NCBI GenBank assembly: GCA_022772735.1
Contig: JALEZD010000023.1
Location: forward strand, 170,731-234,730
Direction of reading: 5' to 3'
Source of the DNA: Erysipelotrichaceae bacterium
Lineage (GTDB): Bacteria > Bacillota_I > Bacilli_A > Erysipelotrichales > Erysipelotrichaceae
Length of the DNA: 64,000 nucleotides
This document shows positions 7,854-18,009 of this stretch, one piece after another; the stretch's first letter is position 1, and each line of letters starts with the position of its first letter. The notes below the pieces were generated by a model. The model saw nothing but the letters and a program-made list of their open reading frames with translations. It was not told the DNA's origin and made no database searches. A program made the translations under genes and the position numbers.

Positions 7854-9032
7854 ATGATTTTGGAAGAAAATATTAATAAAGATAATCAAGCATTGAATGA
7901 AATTAGAAATAGAAGTATAGAGGAATACCTTGATTCAAAGCTTGAAAATGCATGGATGACAAAGGGATATTCAAAAAGTAGTGTTAAAGAATATGTGAAT
8001 CATCTTTTAAAAGAAATCGATTATCAAAAAGATAGTTTTAAAGTACAAATTAAAGAAATTCTTGATGAAAAAGAAAGATTAATTAATGAAAAAAATTTAG
8101 TTTCTAAACAGTTAGAAGATTCTGTACAATCTTTGAAAGAATTAGAAAATGAAAATTCTAAGATTGAAGGTTTATATGCCACAATTAATAATCTTAATAG
8201 TGAATTAGATAGTTTAAGAAATATTGATAACTCTGTTGAAATTGAAGAATTAAATAATCAATTAAATGAATATAGAGAATATATTGATAAACTGGAAAAA
8301 AATAACTCTGAATCGGCTGTTAATGATGAGGTGTATAATGAACTATTAGATAAAATAGAAGTGTTAAATAATGAAAATTTGAGATTGAATTCTGAACTGG
8401 AAAGACTTTCTAATGTTGAGATTAAAACATCTGATGTTTTTGTTGATAATAACGATGAAAATTTCATTAAAGAATATGAATCACTAAAATCTCAAATTGC
8501 AGAATATGAGCGTTTTAAAATTGATAATCAAATGCTTTCTGCAGAAATTTTAGCATTAAGTAGATTGATTAAAGATTTTACTCAACGAGATAAGGATAAT
8601 AATAATAAAATAGTTCAATTAAATAAAGATATTGATGATTTAAAAGAAGAACATAAACTTGATATTCAATCTGTAAGTGCAAATTTTGAAAAAAGAATTG
8701 AAGATTTGAATGGTGAAATACAAAAAGTTAATAACGAATTAAATGATGAAAAAAATCAAAGAACAGTTTTATTAAATGAAAGAGCGGAACTTCAACTTAG
8801 ACTTTCATCATGTTTGGAATACTTAAATGAACTTTATGATAAAGTTGATTATTTACAATCTTCAAATAAAATTTTGTCAAAACAACTAGAAGAACAACGT
8901 TCAAAAAATAGATTATTGTCGGGATTAGATATACCTCCAATATCACTTGATGCAATTGAAAATATAAAAAATATGGAAATTGATGAAGATAAGCTAGATT
9001 TCTTCAAAGTGGACAGTAATTCAAATTATTAA
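7854..9032 (+). CDS. DivIVA-like coiled-coil protein
   Basis: This 392-residue protein is dominated by coiled coil (about residues 55-360). The stretch WMTKGYSKSSVKEYVNHLLKEI near 35-55 resembles the DivIVA lipid-binding/coiled-coil motif (GY..xxVxxY). DivIVA-type proteins recruit machinery to poles or septa, so a polar scaffold for the Tad apparatus is a plausible but unproven role. ATG 7854 is preferred, with GAGGTG just upstream; a GTG at 7848 is the alternative. It closes the Tad operon, ending at a terminator. Confidence 0.6.
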   Translation: MILEENINKDNQALNEIRNRSIEEYLDSKLENAWMTKGYSKSSVKEYVNHLLKEIDYQKDSFKVQIKEILDEKERLINEKNLVSKQLEDSVQSLKELENENSKIEGLYATINNLNSELDSLRNIDNSVEIEELNNQLNEYREYIDKLEKNNSESAVNDEVYNELLDKIEVLNNENLRLNSELERLSNVEIKTSDVFVDNNDENFIKEYESLKSQIAEYERFKIDNQMLSAEILALSRLIKDFTQRDKDNNNKIVQLNKDIDDLKEEHKLDIQSVSANFEKRIEDLNGEIQKVNNELNDEKNQRTVLLNERAELQLRLSSCLEYLNELYDKVDYLQSSNKILSKQLEEQRSKNRLLSGLDIPPISLDAIENIKNMEIDEDKLDFFKVDSNSNY

Positions 9033-9034
9033 TC

Positions 9035-9056
9035 AAGGACTATACGTCCTTTTTTA
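9035..9056 (+). terminator. Rho-independent terminator of the Tad operon
   Basis: AAGGAC (9035-9040) pairs with GTCCTT (9046-9051) around loop TATAC, running into a T-tract. It lies 3 bases after the stop of the coiled-coil gene and marks the end of the Tad locus. Confidence 0.8.
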
Positions 9057-9093
9057 GTTTACTTATAATATTAACTATATCGTAGGAGGAAAA

Positions 9094-9426
9094 ATGCTAA
9101 ACAAAATTGTAAAAGTAGTTGTTGATAGACCGATAGGAAGTATACATCCAAACTATAAAGAAACATATTATTCAATAAACTATGGTTATATTGAAGGGAC
9201 TCTTGCTTTAGATGGTGAAGAAGTTGATGCGTATATATTAGGTGTAGATATTCCAATAAAATATTTCACGGGAAAAGTAATTGCTATAATACATAGAGAA
9301 GATGATGTGGAAATAAAATGTGTTGTTGCCCCAATAAATATGGAATTTACTTTAAAAGAGATAGAAGATAAAGTTCATTTTATTGAAAAGTATTTTAAAT
9401 CTACTATTATTATGGGTGAAAAGTAA
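9094..9426 (+). CDS. Short inorganic pyrophosphatase-like protein
   Basis: This 110-residue protein has the family I pyrophosphatase core: RPIGS.HP, INYGYIEG, then DGEEVDAYILG, which matches the D-x-D-x-x-D signature except for E at the second acid, followed by IAIIHREDDVEIK. Family I enzymes hydrolyse pyrophosphate and are about 170-180 residues, so this form lacks the C-terminal part that carries Tyr/Lys active-site residues. It may be a reduced enzyme or have another role. TAGGAGGA precedes ATG 9094. Monocistronic by context. Confidence 0.72.
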   Translation: MLNKIVKVVVDRPIGSIHPNYKETYYSINYGYIEGTLALDGEEVDAYILGVDIPIKYFTGKVIAIIHREDDVEIKCVVAPINMEFTLKEIEDKVHFIEKYFKSTIIMGEK

Positions 9427-9450
9427 ATTTAAATTTATACTTTAGTGCAG

Positions 9451-9476
9451 ATGATTATATATTTTGATATAATCAT
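9451..9476 (+). promoter_or_regulatory. Palindrome over the -10 box of scpA
   Basis: ATGATTATAT (9451-9460) is a perfect inverted repeat of 9467-9476 with a 6-base spacer, and the right arm contains TATAAT (9468-9473), a good -10 box. No T-tract follows, so an operator or a promoter with chance dyad is likelier than a terminator. A convincing -35 box is not seen. Confidence 0.4.
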
Positions 9477-9492
9477 ATAGCGAGGTGTTTAG

Positions 9493-10215
9493 ATGAACTT
9501 TAAGGTTACAATCGATGAATTTGATGGACCATTAGATTTAATGTTACATCTAATTAAAGAGAATAAACTAGACTTATTTAATTTAGATATAAGTGTTTTA
9601 AGCGAACAATATTTGTTATATATTAATCATTTTGAAAAAATACATTTAGAAATTGCAAGTGAATATTTAGTTGAACTTGCAACACTTATTGAGTTTAAAA
9701 GTAAGAAACTTTTACCAAAACAAGATGAAGTTATTGAAGATGAATATCAAGAAGATCCAAAAGATAGACTAATTAGACGTTTATTAGAGTATCAACAATT
9801 TAAAGAAGTAACTAATAGCTTAGATGAATTATATAAAACAAGACTTTTACAATTTTCTAAACCTATTACAATTGATGATGATTGGGTTAAACAGGATGAT
9901 AATATTTCAATTGACGGTAATCCATATGATTTAGTTAAGGCTATGGCAAAATGTTTGAAAAGACTTCATCTTACCAAACCTATTGAGAAAAAAATTGCTC
10001 AAAAAGAAATTTCAATGGAAGAAAGAAGACTTTATATAGTTTCCAAATTGGATAGATTACCTAAAACATTTAATTTTGAAAAATTGCTTGAAGATGTTAA
10101 AGAGGTAGGAGTATTTATTGTTACCTTTCTTGCAGTTTTGGATTTGGTTAGATTACATACTTTATATTTTGATATTGATGAAAATGAAACGATTTGGTTA
10201 ACAAGAGGTAAGTAG
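9493..10215 (+). CDS. scpA: Segregation and condensation protein A
   Basis: This 240-residue kleisin bridges the SMC heads and, with ScpB, forms the condensin that organises and segregates the chromosome. The N-terminal FDGPLDLMLHLIKENKLDLFNLDIS (read in two parts, residues 9-33) and EYLVELATLIEFKSKKLLP are ScpA hallmarks, and a C-terminal winged-helix region begins near 165. GCGAGGTG precedes the ATG. scpB follows 2 bases later. Confidence 0.97.
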   Translation: MNFKVTIDEFDGPLDLMLHLIKENKLDLFNLDISVLSEQYLLYINHFEKIHLEIASEYLVELATLIEFKSKKLLPKQDEVIEDEYQEDPKDRLIRRLLEYQQFKEVTNSLDELYKTRLLQFSKPITIDDDWVKQDDNISIDGNPYDLVKAMAKCLKRLHLTKPIEKKIAQKEISMEERRLYIVSKLDRLPKTFNFEKLLEDVKEVGVFIVTFLAVLDLVRLHTLYFDIDENETIWLTRGK

Positions 10216-10217
10216 TT

Positions 10218-10772
10218 ATGGATTATAATAAAGAATATTTAACATCAATTGTTGAAGGATTATTATTTATTGTTGGTGAAGAAGGAATAAGTAAAAATCA
10301 ATTGATGGATGTTTTAGATTTAAATGAAACTATAGTTGATGAATTAATTGAGAATTTACAAAAATATTATTTATGTGATGAAAGAGGAATAGAGTTAGTA
10401 AATTACGGTGGTATTTATAAATTTTTATCTAAAGGTATTGTTCACCAATATGCACAAAAACTATTTCAATCAAGCAAACAAAATACTTTATCACAAAGTG
10501 CTCTTGAAACATTAGCTATTATTGCGTATAAACAACCAATTACAAGAGTGGAAATTGAAGAAATAAGAGGTGTTGGTGCAGATATGATGCTTAGAAAACT
10601 TCTTGCAAGAAATCTAATTAAAGAATCTGGAAGAAGTGAGGCTGCAGGAAGACCAATATTATATGAAGTTACTGAAGAGTTTATGGATACATTTAAACTT
10701 TTAAGTTTGAGTGAATTACCAAAATTACCTATTTTTTCTATGGATGAAAACAATGAAAATCTTTTTGATTAG
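10218..10772 (+). CDS. scpB: Segregation and condensation protein B
   Basis: This 184-residue protein has two winged-helix domains. The second contains SALETLAIIAYKQPITRVEIEEIRG in consecutive motifs (about residues 95-119), then GRSEAAGRPILYEVTEEF, diagnostic for ScpB. It dimerises and binds ScpA in the SMC complex. Its 3' end overlaps the start of a lipoprotein gene read in another frame, so translation of that gene is probably coupled to scpB. Confidence 0.97.
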   Translation: MDYNKEYLTSIVEGLLFIVGEEGISKNQLMDVLDLNETIVDELIENLQKYYLCDERGIELVNYGGIYKFLSKGIVHQYAQKLFQSSKQNTLSQSALETLAIIAYKQPITRVEIEEIRGVGADMMLRKLLARNLIKESGRSEAAGRPILYEVTEEFMDTFKLLSLSELPKLPIFSMDENNENLFD

Positions 10773-11478
10773 TATTTTTATTATTTGCTGTAGTGGTTGT
10801 TTAAAAAAAAATACAGAAGAATATTCATTATCGTGTAAAAATATAGATTTTTATAATTATGATAATAAAGTTCCTGATATTTTTAAAGAAAATGATGAAT
10901 ATTTTTCTGATGCATTGTTTGCAGGTGATTCTAGAATAGGATCATTAGTTTTGTACAATAAATTGTCTAATGCAGATATTTATTATATAGAGTCTTTGAG
11001 TTTAAATATGATAAATATAACAAAAATTGATGGAATTGATAAAACTTTAAATGATGTGATAAAAAATAGTGATAAAAAAAATATATACTTTTTTATTGGT
11101 ATAAATGAAATTGGTATGAATAGTTTTGAAAAATGGGGAGAGAAGTTAGATACCTTTGTTAAGGATATAAAAAAAATTAGCGAAGACAAACATATATATT
11201 TAATACAATCTTATACAGTTTTAAGCGCATATAAAACTCCAAAAGAAAAAATTAAAGAAAAAGTTTCAATTATTAATGATAAAATAGAATCTGTAGCAAA
11301 GGATAATCATGTGTATTTTTTAAATCCAGATGATTATTTACTTGGAGATGATGGTTTTATAAAAAAAGAATATGTTTTTGATGGAATTCATTTTAATAGA
11401 ACGGGTGTAGAAGTTTTTGTTGAATATATAAAAAATCATGTTGCAGGAGAAAAATATGTTAAAGAAATTTGTAATTAG
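10753..11478 (+). CDS. SGNH/GDSL-type lipoprotein
   Basis: This protein of about 241 residues has a lipoprotein signal MKIFLISIFIICCSGC, with acylated Cys at about 16. The SGNH-like fold shows block I GDSRIG near 57-62, FIGINEIGM (N of block III), and DGIHFNRTG near the end (Asp-His pair of block V). It is probably a surface esterase or acetylhydrolase of unknown substrate. Start is uncertain: ATG 10744 is in frame and there is no clear ribosome site, consistent with coupling to scpB, which it overlaps by 20 bases. Confidence 0.72.
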   Translation: MKIFLISIFIICCSGCLKKNTEEYSLSCKNIDFYNYDNKVPDIFKENDEYFSDALFAGDSRIGSLVLYNKLSNADIYYIESLSLNMINITKIDGIDKTLNDVIKNSDKKNIYFFIGINEIGMNSFEKWGEKLDTFVKDIKKISEDKHIYLIQSYTVLSAYKTPKEKIKEKVSIINDKIESVAKDNHVYFLNPDDYLLGDDGFIKKEYVFDGIHFNRTGVEVFVEYIKNHVAGEKYVKEICN

Positions 11479-11896
11479 TTTGATTGTTTTAATTTGTTTT
11501 GGGTGTAGTAAATCGATTTCATTAAATATTGATGAAGTTTCATCAAAAATTATTAATAAATTAAATTTAAGTGATAGTGTATCTAAGTTAGATTTATCTG
11601 ATATTGAAAATTTATTGTATTTAGATAATGGCACTTTAAAAGATGGTGTTATGTATATTTCTAATACAAACAAGGCTGACATTATTGGTATTATTGAAAC
11701 TGATAAAACTAATGATATTAAAAAATTAATTGAGGAATATGTTGAGCTATTAAAAGAACAAAATTCTAATTACTTTCCAAGTGAAGTTGAAAAGTTAAAC
11801 AATGCTTTTATAAAAGTAAGTGGAAATTATGTTATTTTAGTTGTTTGTGATGATTTTGATTCTATAAAAAATATTGTTGATGAAGTGGTAAAGTAG
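11456..11896 (+). CDS. DUF4358 family lipoprotein
   Basis: This 146-residue lipoprotein has signal MLKKFVISLIVLICFGC and then a DUF4358-like domain: IIGIIETDKTNDIKKLIEEYV, FPSEVEKLNNAFIKVSGNYVILVV. The function of DUF4358 is unknown; it often accompanies envelope acyl-transfer or SGNH proteins, which fits its SGNH-type neighbour. ATG 11456 has GCAGGAGA upstream and overlaps the preceding CDS by 23 bases. The stop codon lies in the terminator stem. Confidence 0.75.
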   Translation: MLKKFVISLIVLICFGCSKSISLNIDEVSSKIINKLNLSDSVSKLDLSDIENLLYLDNGTLKDGVMYISNTNKADIIGIIETDKTNDIKKLIEEYVELLKEQNSNYFPSEVEKLNNAFIKVSGNYVILVVCDDFDSIKNIVDEVVK

Positions 11897-11920
11897 TGTA
11901 ATTTAGTTTACACTATTTTT
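11894..11920 (+). terminator. Terminator after the scpAB-lipoprotein operon
   Basis: TAGTGTAA (11894-11901) pairs with TTACACTA (11908-11915), followed by TTTTT. The stem begins in the stop codon of the DUF4358 gene. Confidence 0.8.
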
Positions 11921-11967
11921 ATTTGATAAGTTATAATTACAGTATCAATTTTATTGTGGAGGATAAA

Positions 11968-12666
11968 ATGGAACAAATATATGAAGGTAAAGCTAAAAAG
12001 ATATTTAAAACTAATAATGATTTTGAAGTTATAATTTATTACAAGGATGATGCAACAGCGTTTAATGGGCAAAAAAAAGATGTAATTTTAAATAAAGGAA
12101 TATTAAATAACTCAATTACATCATACATATATGAAAAACTAAATGAAAAAGGTATACCAACTCATTTTATTAAAAAGCTTAATGATAGAGAACAATTATG
12201 TAAAAAAGTTAATATAATTCCTCTTGAAGTTATTGTGAGAAATGTTATTGCGGGTTCACTTGCAAAAAGATTTAATATTGAAGAAGGTAAAGAACCATTA
12301 AAAATAATAAAAGAATTAAGTTATAAAAATGATTCATTAAATGATCCTTTAATTACTGATTCCCAATGTATTGGATTAGGTTTTGCAAGTGAAAAAGATT
12401 TAAAGACAATTTATGAAATTACTGATAATGTAAATGAGATTTTAAAGACTTTATTTTTAAATGTAGGTATAAAACTTATTGATTTTAAACTTGAATTTGG
12501 TAAAGATATTGAGGGGAATATTTTGCTTGCTGATGAAATATCTCCTGATACATGCAGATTATGGGATTTAAAAACAAATGAAAAACTAGATAAAGATAGA
12601 TTTAGAAGAGATATGGGTAATGTTGTAAGTGGCTATGAAGAAATTGCAAAAAGATTAATCAAATAG
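11968..12666 (+). CDS. purC: Phosphoribosylaminoimidazole-succinocarboxamide synthase
   Basis: This 232-residue SAICAR synthetase joins CAIR and aspartate with ATP in purine synthesis. It shows YEGKAKKIF at the N-terminus, [23 protein letters not shown] near 90-106, and [15 protein letters not shown] near 190, all standard. ATG 11968 is chosen with TGGAGGA upstream; an in-frame ATG at 11923 lies before the ribosome site. A TATAAT at 11932-11937 may be the -10 box. purB follows 8 bases later. Confidence 0.97.
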   Translation: MEQIYEGKAKKIFKTNNDFEVIIYYKDDATAFNGQKKDVILNKGILNNSITSYIYEKLNEKGIPTHFIKKLNDREQLCKKVNIIPLEVIVRNVIAGSLAKRFNIEEGKEPLKIIKELSYKNDSLNDPLITDSQCIGLGFASEKDLKTIYEITDNVNEILKTLFLNVGIKLIDFKLEFGKDIEGNILLADEISPDTCRLWDLKTNEKLDKDRFRRDMGNVVSGYEEIAKRLIK

Positions 12667-12674
12667 GAGGAATT

Positions 12675-13970
12675 ATGTTAGATAGATATTCAAGAAATAT
12701 TATGAAAGAAGTATGGAGTGAAAAAAATAAATTCGATGCTTATTTAAAAGTTGAAATTCTTGCATGTGAGGCTTGGAGTGAATTGAATGAGATTCCAAAG
12801 GAAGATGTCGAAAAGTTATGGAAAAATTCTTCTTTTGATATTGAAAGAATATACGAAATAGAAAAAGAAACAAAACATGATGTAGTTGCTTTTACTAGAT
12901 GTGTATCTGAAAGTTTAAATGAAGAAAAGAAATGGATTCATTATGGCTTGACTAGTACGGATGTTGTTGACACTGCGTATGGTTATTTGTATAAACAGGC
13001 AAATAAAATTTTATTAGAAGATATAAAAGTTTTAATGGATGTTTTAAAAGAAAAGGCAATAAAATATAAAGATACTGTTATGATGGGTAGAACACATGGT
13101 GTCCATGCTGAAATAACAACTTTTGGGCTTGTATTTGCGCTTTGGTATGATGAATTTAACAGGAATTTAAAACGCTTTAAAGATGCTTGTAATGATGTTG
13201 AAGTTGGTAAAATTTCAGGGGCGGTTGGAACTTTTGCTAATACTCCTCCATTTGTTCAAGATTACGTGTGTAGTAAATTAGGGATTAATTCTTCAAATAT
13301 ATCAACTCAAGTTTTACAAAGAGATAGACATGCAAATTATTTTTCAACACTTGCGTTAATTGGTAGCTCACTTGAAAAAATGGCAACAGAAATAAGACAT
13401 TTACAAAGAACTGAGGTAAGAGAAGCTGAAGAATATTTTAATAAAGGTCAAAAAGGATCAAGTGCTATGCCACATAAAAGAAATCCAATTGGCTCAGAAA
13501 ATATTTGTGGATGCTCAAGAGTGTTACGTGGATATATGTTAACTGCATTTGAAAACATTAATTTATGGCATGAAAGGGATATATCACATTCTAGTTCTGA
13601 ACGTATTATTTCAGCAGATGCAACAGAACTTTTAGATTATATGCTTGTAAGATTTACTAACATATTAAAAAATTTAACAGTATTTGAAGACAATATGAAA
13701 AAAAATATATATGCTACAAATGGTGTTATCTTTTCACAAAGATTTATGCTTAAATTGATTGAAAAAGGTTTATCAAGAGAAGAAGCGTACGATATTGTTC
13801 AGCCAAATGCAATAAAGTCATGGGAAGAAAATTTAAATTTCAGAGATTTGATGAGTGAAGAAATAGTTGTTAAAAAATTATTGAATAAAGAAGATATTGA
13901 AGATTGCTTTGATACAAAATATCAACTAAAAAATGTAGATGAAATATTTAGAAGGGTGAAAATATTATAA
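12675..13970 (+). CDS. purB: Adenylosuccinate lyase
   Basis: This 431-residue fumarase-superfamily enzyme cleaves SAICAR and adenylosuccinate, acting right after PurC and PurA. Motifs are [35 protein letters not shown], and the signature [16 protein letters not shown] near 270. TAGGAGGA precedes the ATG. It ends as TAATG, sharing one base with the next gene, so the downstream gene is co-translated. Confidence 0.98.
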   Translation: MLDRYSRNIMKEVWSEKNKFDAYLKVEILACEAWSELNEIPKEDVEKLWKNSSFDIERIYEIEKETKHDVVAFTRCVSESLNEEKKWIHYGLTSTDVVDTAYGYLYKQANKILLEDIKVLMDVLKEKAIKYKDTVMMGRTHGVHAEITTFGLVFALWYDEFNRNLKRFKDACNDVEVGKISGAVGTFANTPPFVQDYVCSKLGINSSNISTQVLQRDRHANYFSTLALIGSSLEKMATEIRHLQRTEVREAEEYFNKGQKGSSAMPHKRNPIGSENICGCSRVLRGYMLTAFENINLWHERDISHSSSERIISADATELLDYMLVRFTNILKNLTVFEDNMKKNIYATNGVIFSQRFMLKLIEKGLSREEAYDIVQPNAIKSWEENLNFRDLMSEEIVVKKLLNKEDIEDCFDTKYQLKNVDEIFRRVKIL

Positions 13971-14590
13971 TGAAAAAATTGATTGATAATTCAATTTTGA
14001 ATTTTGTTGGAATTAATACAGGTATTTCTAATGAAAGCATTTTTGGTGAAAAGGTAATTAGAGTTACAAAAAACAAAGAAATTGATAAGTTTGATGAAAA
14101 TACATATGCAAAATTAAATGAATTAAATTTTCATAATGGTGTTATTGAAGTTAAGGTTTTAAGTAGGCTTTTAAATGATGCACCTGATTATGCAAGAGGT
14201 TTTATAGGTATTGCATTTAGAATTAATGAATTGGATAGTGAATTTGAATGTTTCTATTTAAGACCTACAAATGGAAATACTGAAGATTTGATACGAAAAA
14301 ATAGAGCATTTCAATATTTTGCATATCCAAATTATAAATTTGACTACTTTAGAAATCTCAATATTACAAAATATGAAGGTGAATGTGATATTGATTTAAA
14401 CAAATGGATTGATTTAAAAATAGTAGTTAATGATGGAACTGCAAGTTTTTATGTTAATGATTTTAATAAACCACTTTTGATTGTTGATAAACTTTTTAAT
14501 GGCTCAAACAAAAAAGGTAAAATTGGACTTTTTGTAGATGTTGGAACTGAAGGATTTTTTAAAGATTTATGTATTACAAATTATGACTAA
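13970..14590 (+). CDS. Concanavalin-like (LamG/3-keto-disaccharide hydrolase-type) domain protein
   Basis: This 206-residue protein has no export signal and folds by motif as a concanavalin A-like beta sandwich: FHNGVIEVKVLSRLLNDAPDY, ARGFIGIAFRI, CFYLRPTNGNTED, AFQYFAYPNYKF, DLNKWIDLKIVVND, and KKGKIGLFVDVGTEGFF. This whole-length pattern is a known bacterial family of unknown substrate, sometimes labelled 3-keto-disaccharide hydrolase or DUF1080-like. Its start overlaps the purB stop by one base, an odd partner for a purine operon. Confidence 0.65.
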   Translation: MKKLIDNSILNFVGINTGISNESIFGEKVIRVTKNKEIDKFDENTYAKLNELNFHNGVIEVKVLSRLLNDAPDYARGFIGIAFRINELDSEFECFYLRPTNGNTEDLIRKNRAFQYFAYPNYKFDYFRNLNITKYEGECDIDLNKWIDLKIVVNDGTASFYVNDFNKPLLIVDKLFNGSNKKGKIGLFVDVGTEGFFKDLCITNYD

Positions 14591-14616
14591 AAAATTAAGC
14601 ATTTTGCTTAATTTTT
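14591..14616. terminator. Bidirectional terminator between convergent genes
   Basis: An 11-bp stem (14591-14601 with 14605-14615, loop TTT) is flanked by A- and T-runs, so it can end both the pur operon on the plus strand and the AraC-type gene on the minus strand, whose stop codon lies inside it. Confidence 0.8.
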
Positions 14617-15765
14617 TATATTATTTTTAAACTGTGTAGGTGTTAAATTGTATTGTTTTTTAAATAAACTTTGAAAGTGACTTTGACTTGAAAAGTTTAG
14701 TTTGTCGCTAATTTCTTTAATCGTATATTCCGTATTAAGTAGTAAATCTTTAGCTTTTTCAAGTCGTAAGTTTTGTATATATGATTGTATATTAATTCCT
14801 GTATCATCAATAAAAGCTTTAGAAATGTAACTTCTATTCATTCCAAAAACTTTAGCCAAATTATTAACTTGTAAATTATTATCAATATTGTTATTTATAT
14901 ATTCGATTAAATTTTTAACAATTTGTCTATATTTTGTTTGTGGTTTAAGCTTGTTTGATAAATCAAATATTTTTTTAATTGCTTCTTTAAAAGTTTCTTC
15001 AATTTTTATATAGTTATCTAACTTATTTATTTCAATAATATATTTAAAGATTAAGTTATCAATTGTTTTATAATCAACTCCTAAATCAATTATATGTTTT
15101 GATATTCTAGATAGATAAAATATAATACCACTCTTATAATTTATTAGATTATTTTCTAATTGTTTTTCATTAATATTTACCTCAATATTATTTAAAAAAG
15201 ACATAAATTTTATATGATCAAATTGAGATATAACTTCTTTTAAATTATTATCAAAATTATCTACTATTTTTTTAGGGTAATGAATAGTTTTATATTTTCT
15301 AATAGTATTTAAATCAGTATTTTTTAATATATCATTATATGTAATATTAGTGAAATTTATAGAATAATTTAAAAATATAATCAATTTTATAAAATCATCA
15401 AAATCCATCTTAATTAAAGATGTTAATTCATCAGAGACTTTTATAACAATCTTGTTAGGCATTTTTAGATATTTACAAATGTCTAATGCATCATCAATTG
15501 TTAAATTTCTTTTTACAACTGGACCAATAATTAATTTTAATTTTTCTTTCTTTGTGTAGATGGGAATTTGTGCCATAAAAACATTATCTTTAAAGCATTT
15601 AAAATCTATTTCGTCAAATGTTTTTTTAAAGTATAAATAGTTAATTAGAGATAATGTGTTGTTATCTTTTGGAAAATTTATTAAAACATTCTCATTTTTA
15701 AGAACTGTAAGTGGAACTAAAGAATATTTATAAAAGTTTTCAATAAATGTATTAAACTTGTTCAT
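14608..15765 (-). CDS. AraC-family transcriptional regulator
   Basis: This 385-residue protein ends in a double helix-turn-helix of the AraC type (about 283-385): NNLQVNNLAKVFGMNRSYIS, then LLLNTEYTIKEISDKLNFSS and HFQSLFKKQYNLTPTQFK. The N-terminal 280 residues are not a recognisable cupin and may sense a ligand or a signal. A GAGGT site precedes ATG on the minus strand. It lies downstream of purA and so may be co-transcribed through the purA terminator. The regulated genes are unknown. Confidence 0.85.
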   Translation of the reverse strand: MNKFNTFIENFYKYSLVPLTVLKNENVLINFPKDNNTLSLINYLYFKKTFDEIDFKCFKDNVFMAQIPIYTKKEKLKLIIGPVVKRNLTIDDALDICKYLKMPNKIVIKVSDELTSLIKMDFDDFIKLIIFLNYSINFTNITYNDILKNTDLNTIRKYKTIHYPKKIVDNFDNNLKEVISQFDHIKFMSFLNNIEVNINEKQLENNLINYKSGIIFYLSRISKHIIDLGVDYKTIDNLIFKYIIEINKLDNYIKIEETFKEAIKKIFDLSNKLKPQTKYRQIVKNLIEYINNNIDNNLQVNNLAKVFGMNRSYISKAFIDDTGINIQSYIQNLRLEKAKDLLLNTEYTIKEISDKLNFSSQSHFQSLFKKQYNLTPTQFKNNIKN

Positions 15766-15798
15766 TTTTATACCTCAATAAACATTTTACATCAAACA

Positions 15799-15818
15799 TA
15801 AAAAAAAGGGCATAGCCC

Positions 15819-15820
<2 letters not shown>
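15799..15820 (-). terminator. Terminator of purA
   Basis: On the minus strand AAGGGC pairs with GCCCTT across a 3-base loop (15806-15820), followed by a run of T (plus-strand A at 15799-15807). Confidence 0.8.
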
Positions 15821-17159
<1,339 letters not shown>

Positions 17160-17209
17160 TTAAATATTAATTTGTTATGGTAAAATATATGAATAGATTA
17201 GGAGGTAGT

Positions 17210-17956
17210 ATGAAAAAAATAATTGCAATAGTTATGCTGATTATTATTGCTGGATGTACTCCAAAACAATTTGATTTACAAAAAGAGTTAACAGATGCAA
17301 TTGATAAAGAAATTGCTTTACAATCTTTTAATGTTACAAATAAAAAACCATATTATTCATATTATCTTTCATCTAGTTTGGGAAATTTGTATTCAGACAA
17401 TACAACAAACATTTTTACATATTATGATAATAAAATTATCATGAATTTGAATGCTTTTAATGTTATTAAAGATGAATATTATAGTGATGCTGAAAATTTA
17501 GATGAAACCTTTAATCAATATTTAGCTTTTAAAATTGAAGGTAAATTTGTAAATTATTCTAATGAAGAATTTGACTATAAATACGAACTTTTTAAGGTTG
17601 ATAGTTCTAATATTTTAAAAATGAGTTGTAAGATGGTTACATTTTATTCAAAGGGGAATGAATATGATTTAATTCAAATTGCTAGATACATGATGCAAAT
17701 TGCAAAAAGTATAAAAATTAATAAAGAAAACATACTTAGTGCATATTCATCAAAAGAAACAATTGAATTCACTAAAGAATCTATTGAGCTTTTTGAACAA
17801 GTTGTACCTATTGATGGTAATATATCAGAAATATTAGATAATAAAGATACTTTGGGAGAAACTACAGGGGATGATTATGACTCTCAAAACAATTCTAATG
17901 ATTCAACAAACGCTAATGATGATGAATATTCTAGCGATGATTATCAAGATTACTAG
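17210..17956 (+). CDS. Predicted lipoprotein of unknown function
   Basis: This 248-residue protein has a lipoprotein signal MKKIIAIVMLIIIAGCTP with lipobox IAGC. The mature part is Tyr- and Asn-rich with no family I recognise, and the last 35 residues form an acidic Asp/Ser/Asn tail (DDYDSQNNSNDSTNANDDEY), likely disordered and surface exposed. TTAGGAGGT precedes ATG 17210, preferred over ATG 17177. It is divergent from purA and 53 bases upstream of the next gene. Confidence 0.65.
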   Translation: MKKIIAIVMLIIIAGCTPKQFDLQKELTDAIDKEIALQSFNVTNKKPYYSYYLSSSLGNLYSDNTTNIFTYYDNKIIMNLNAFNVIKDEYYSDAENLDETFNQYLAFKIEGKFVNYSNEEFDYKYELFKVDSSNILKMSCKMVTFYSKGNEYDLIQIARYMMQIAKSIKINKENILSAYSSKETIEFTKESIELFEQVVPIDGNISEILDNKDTLGETTGDDYDSQNNSNDSTNANDDEYSSDDYQDY

Positions 17957-18009
17957 GTAAAAATTAATATTTGTGTTATTCTAATCGTGTAAGTAAAGGA
18001 GAAAATTTT

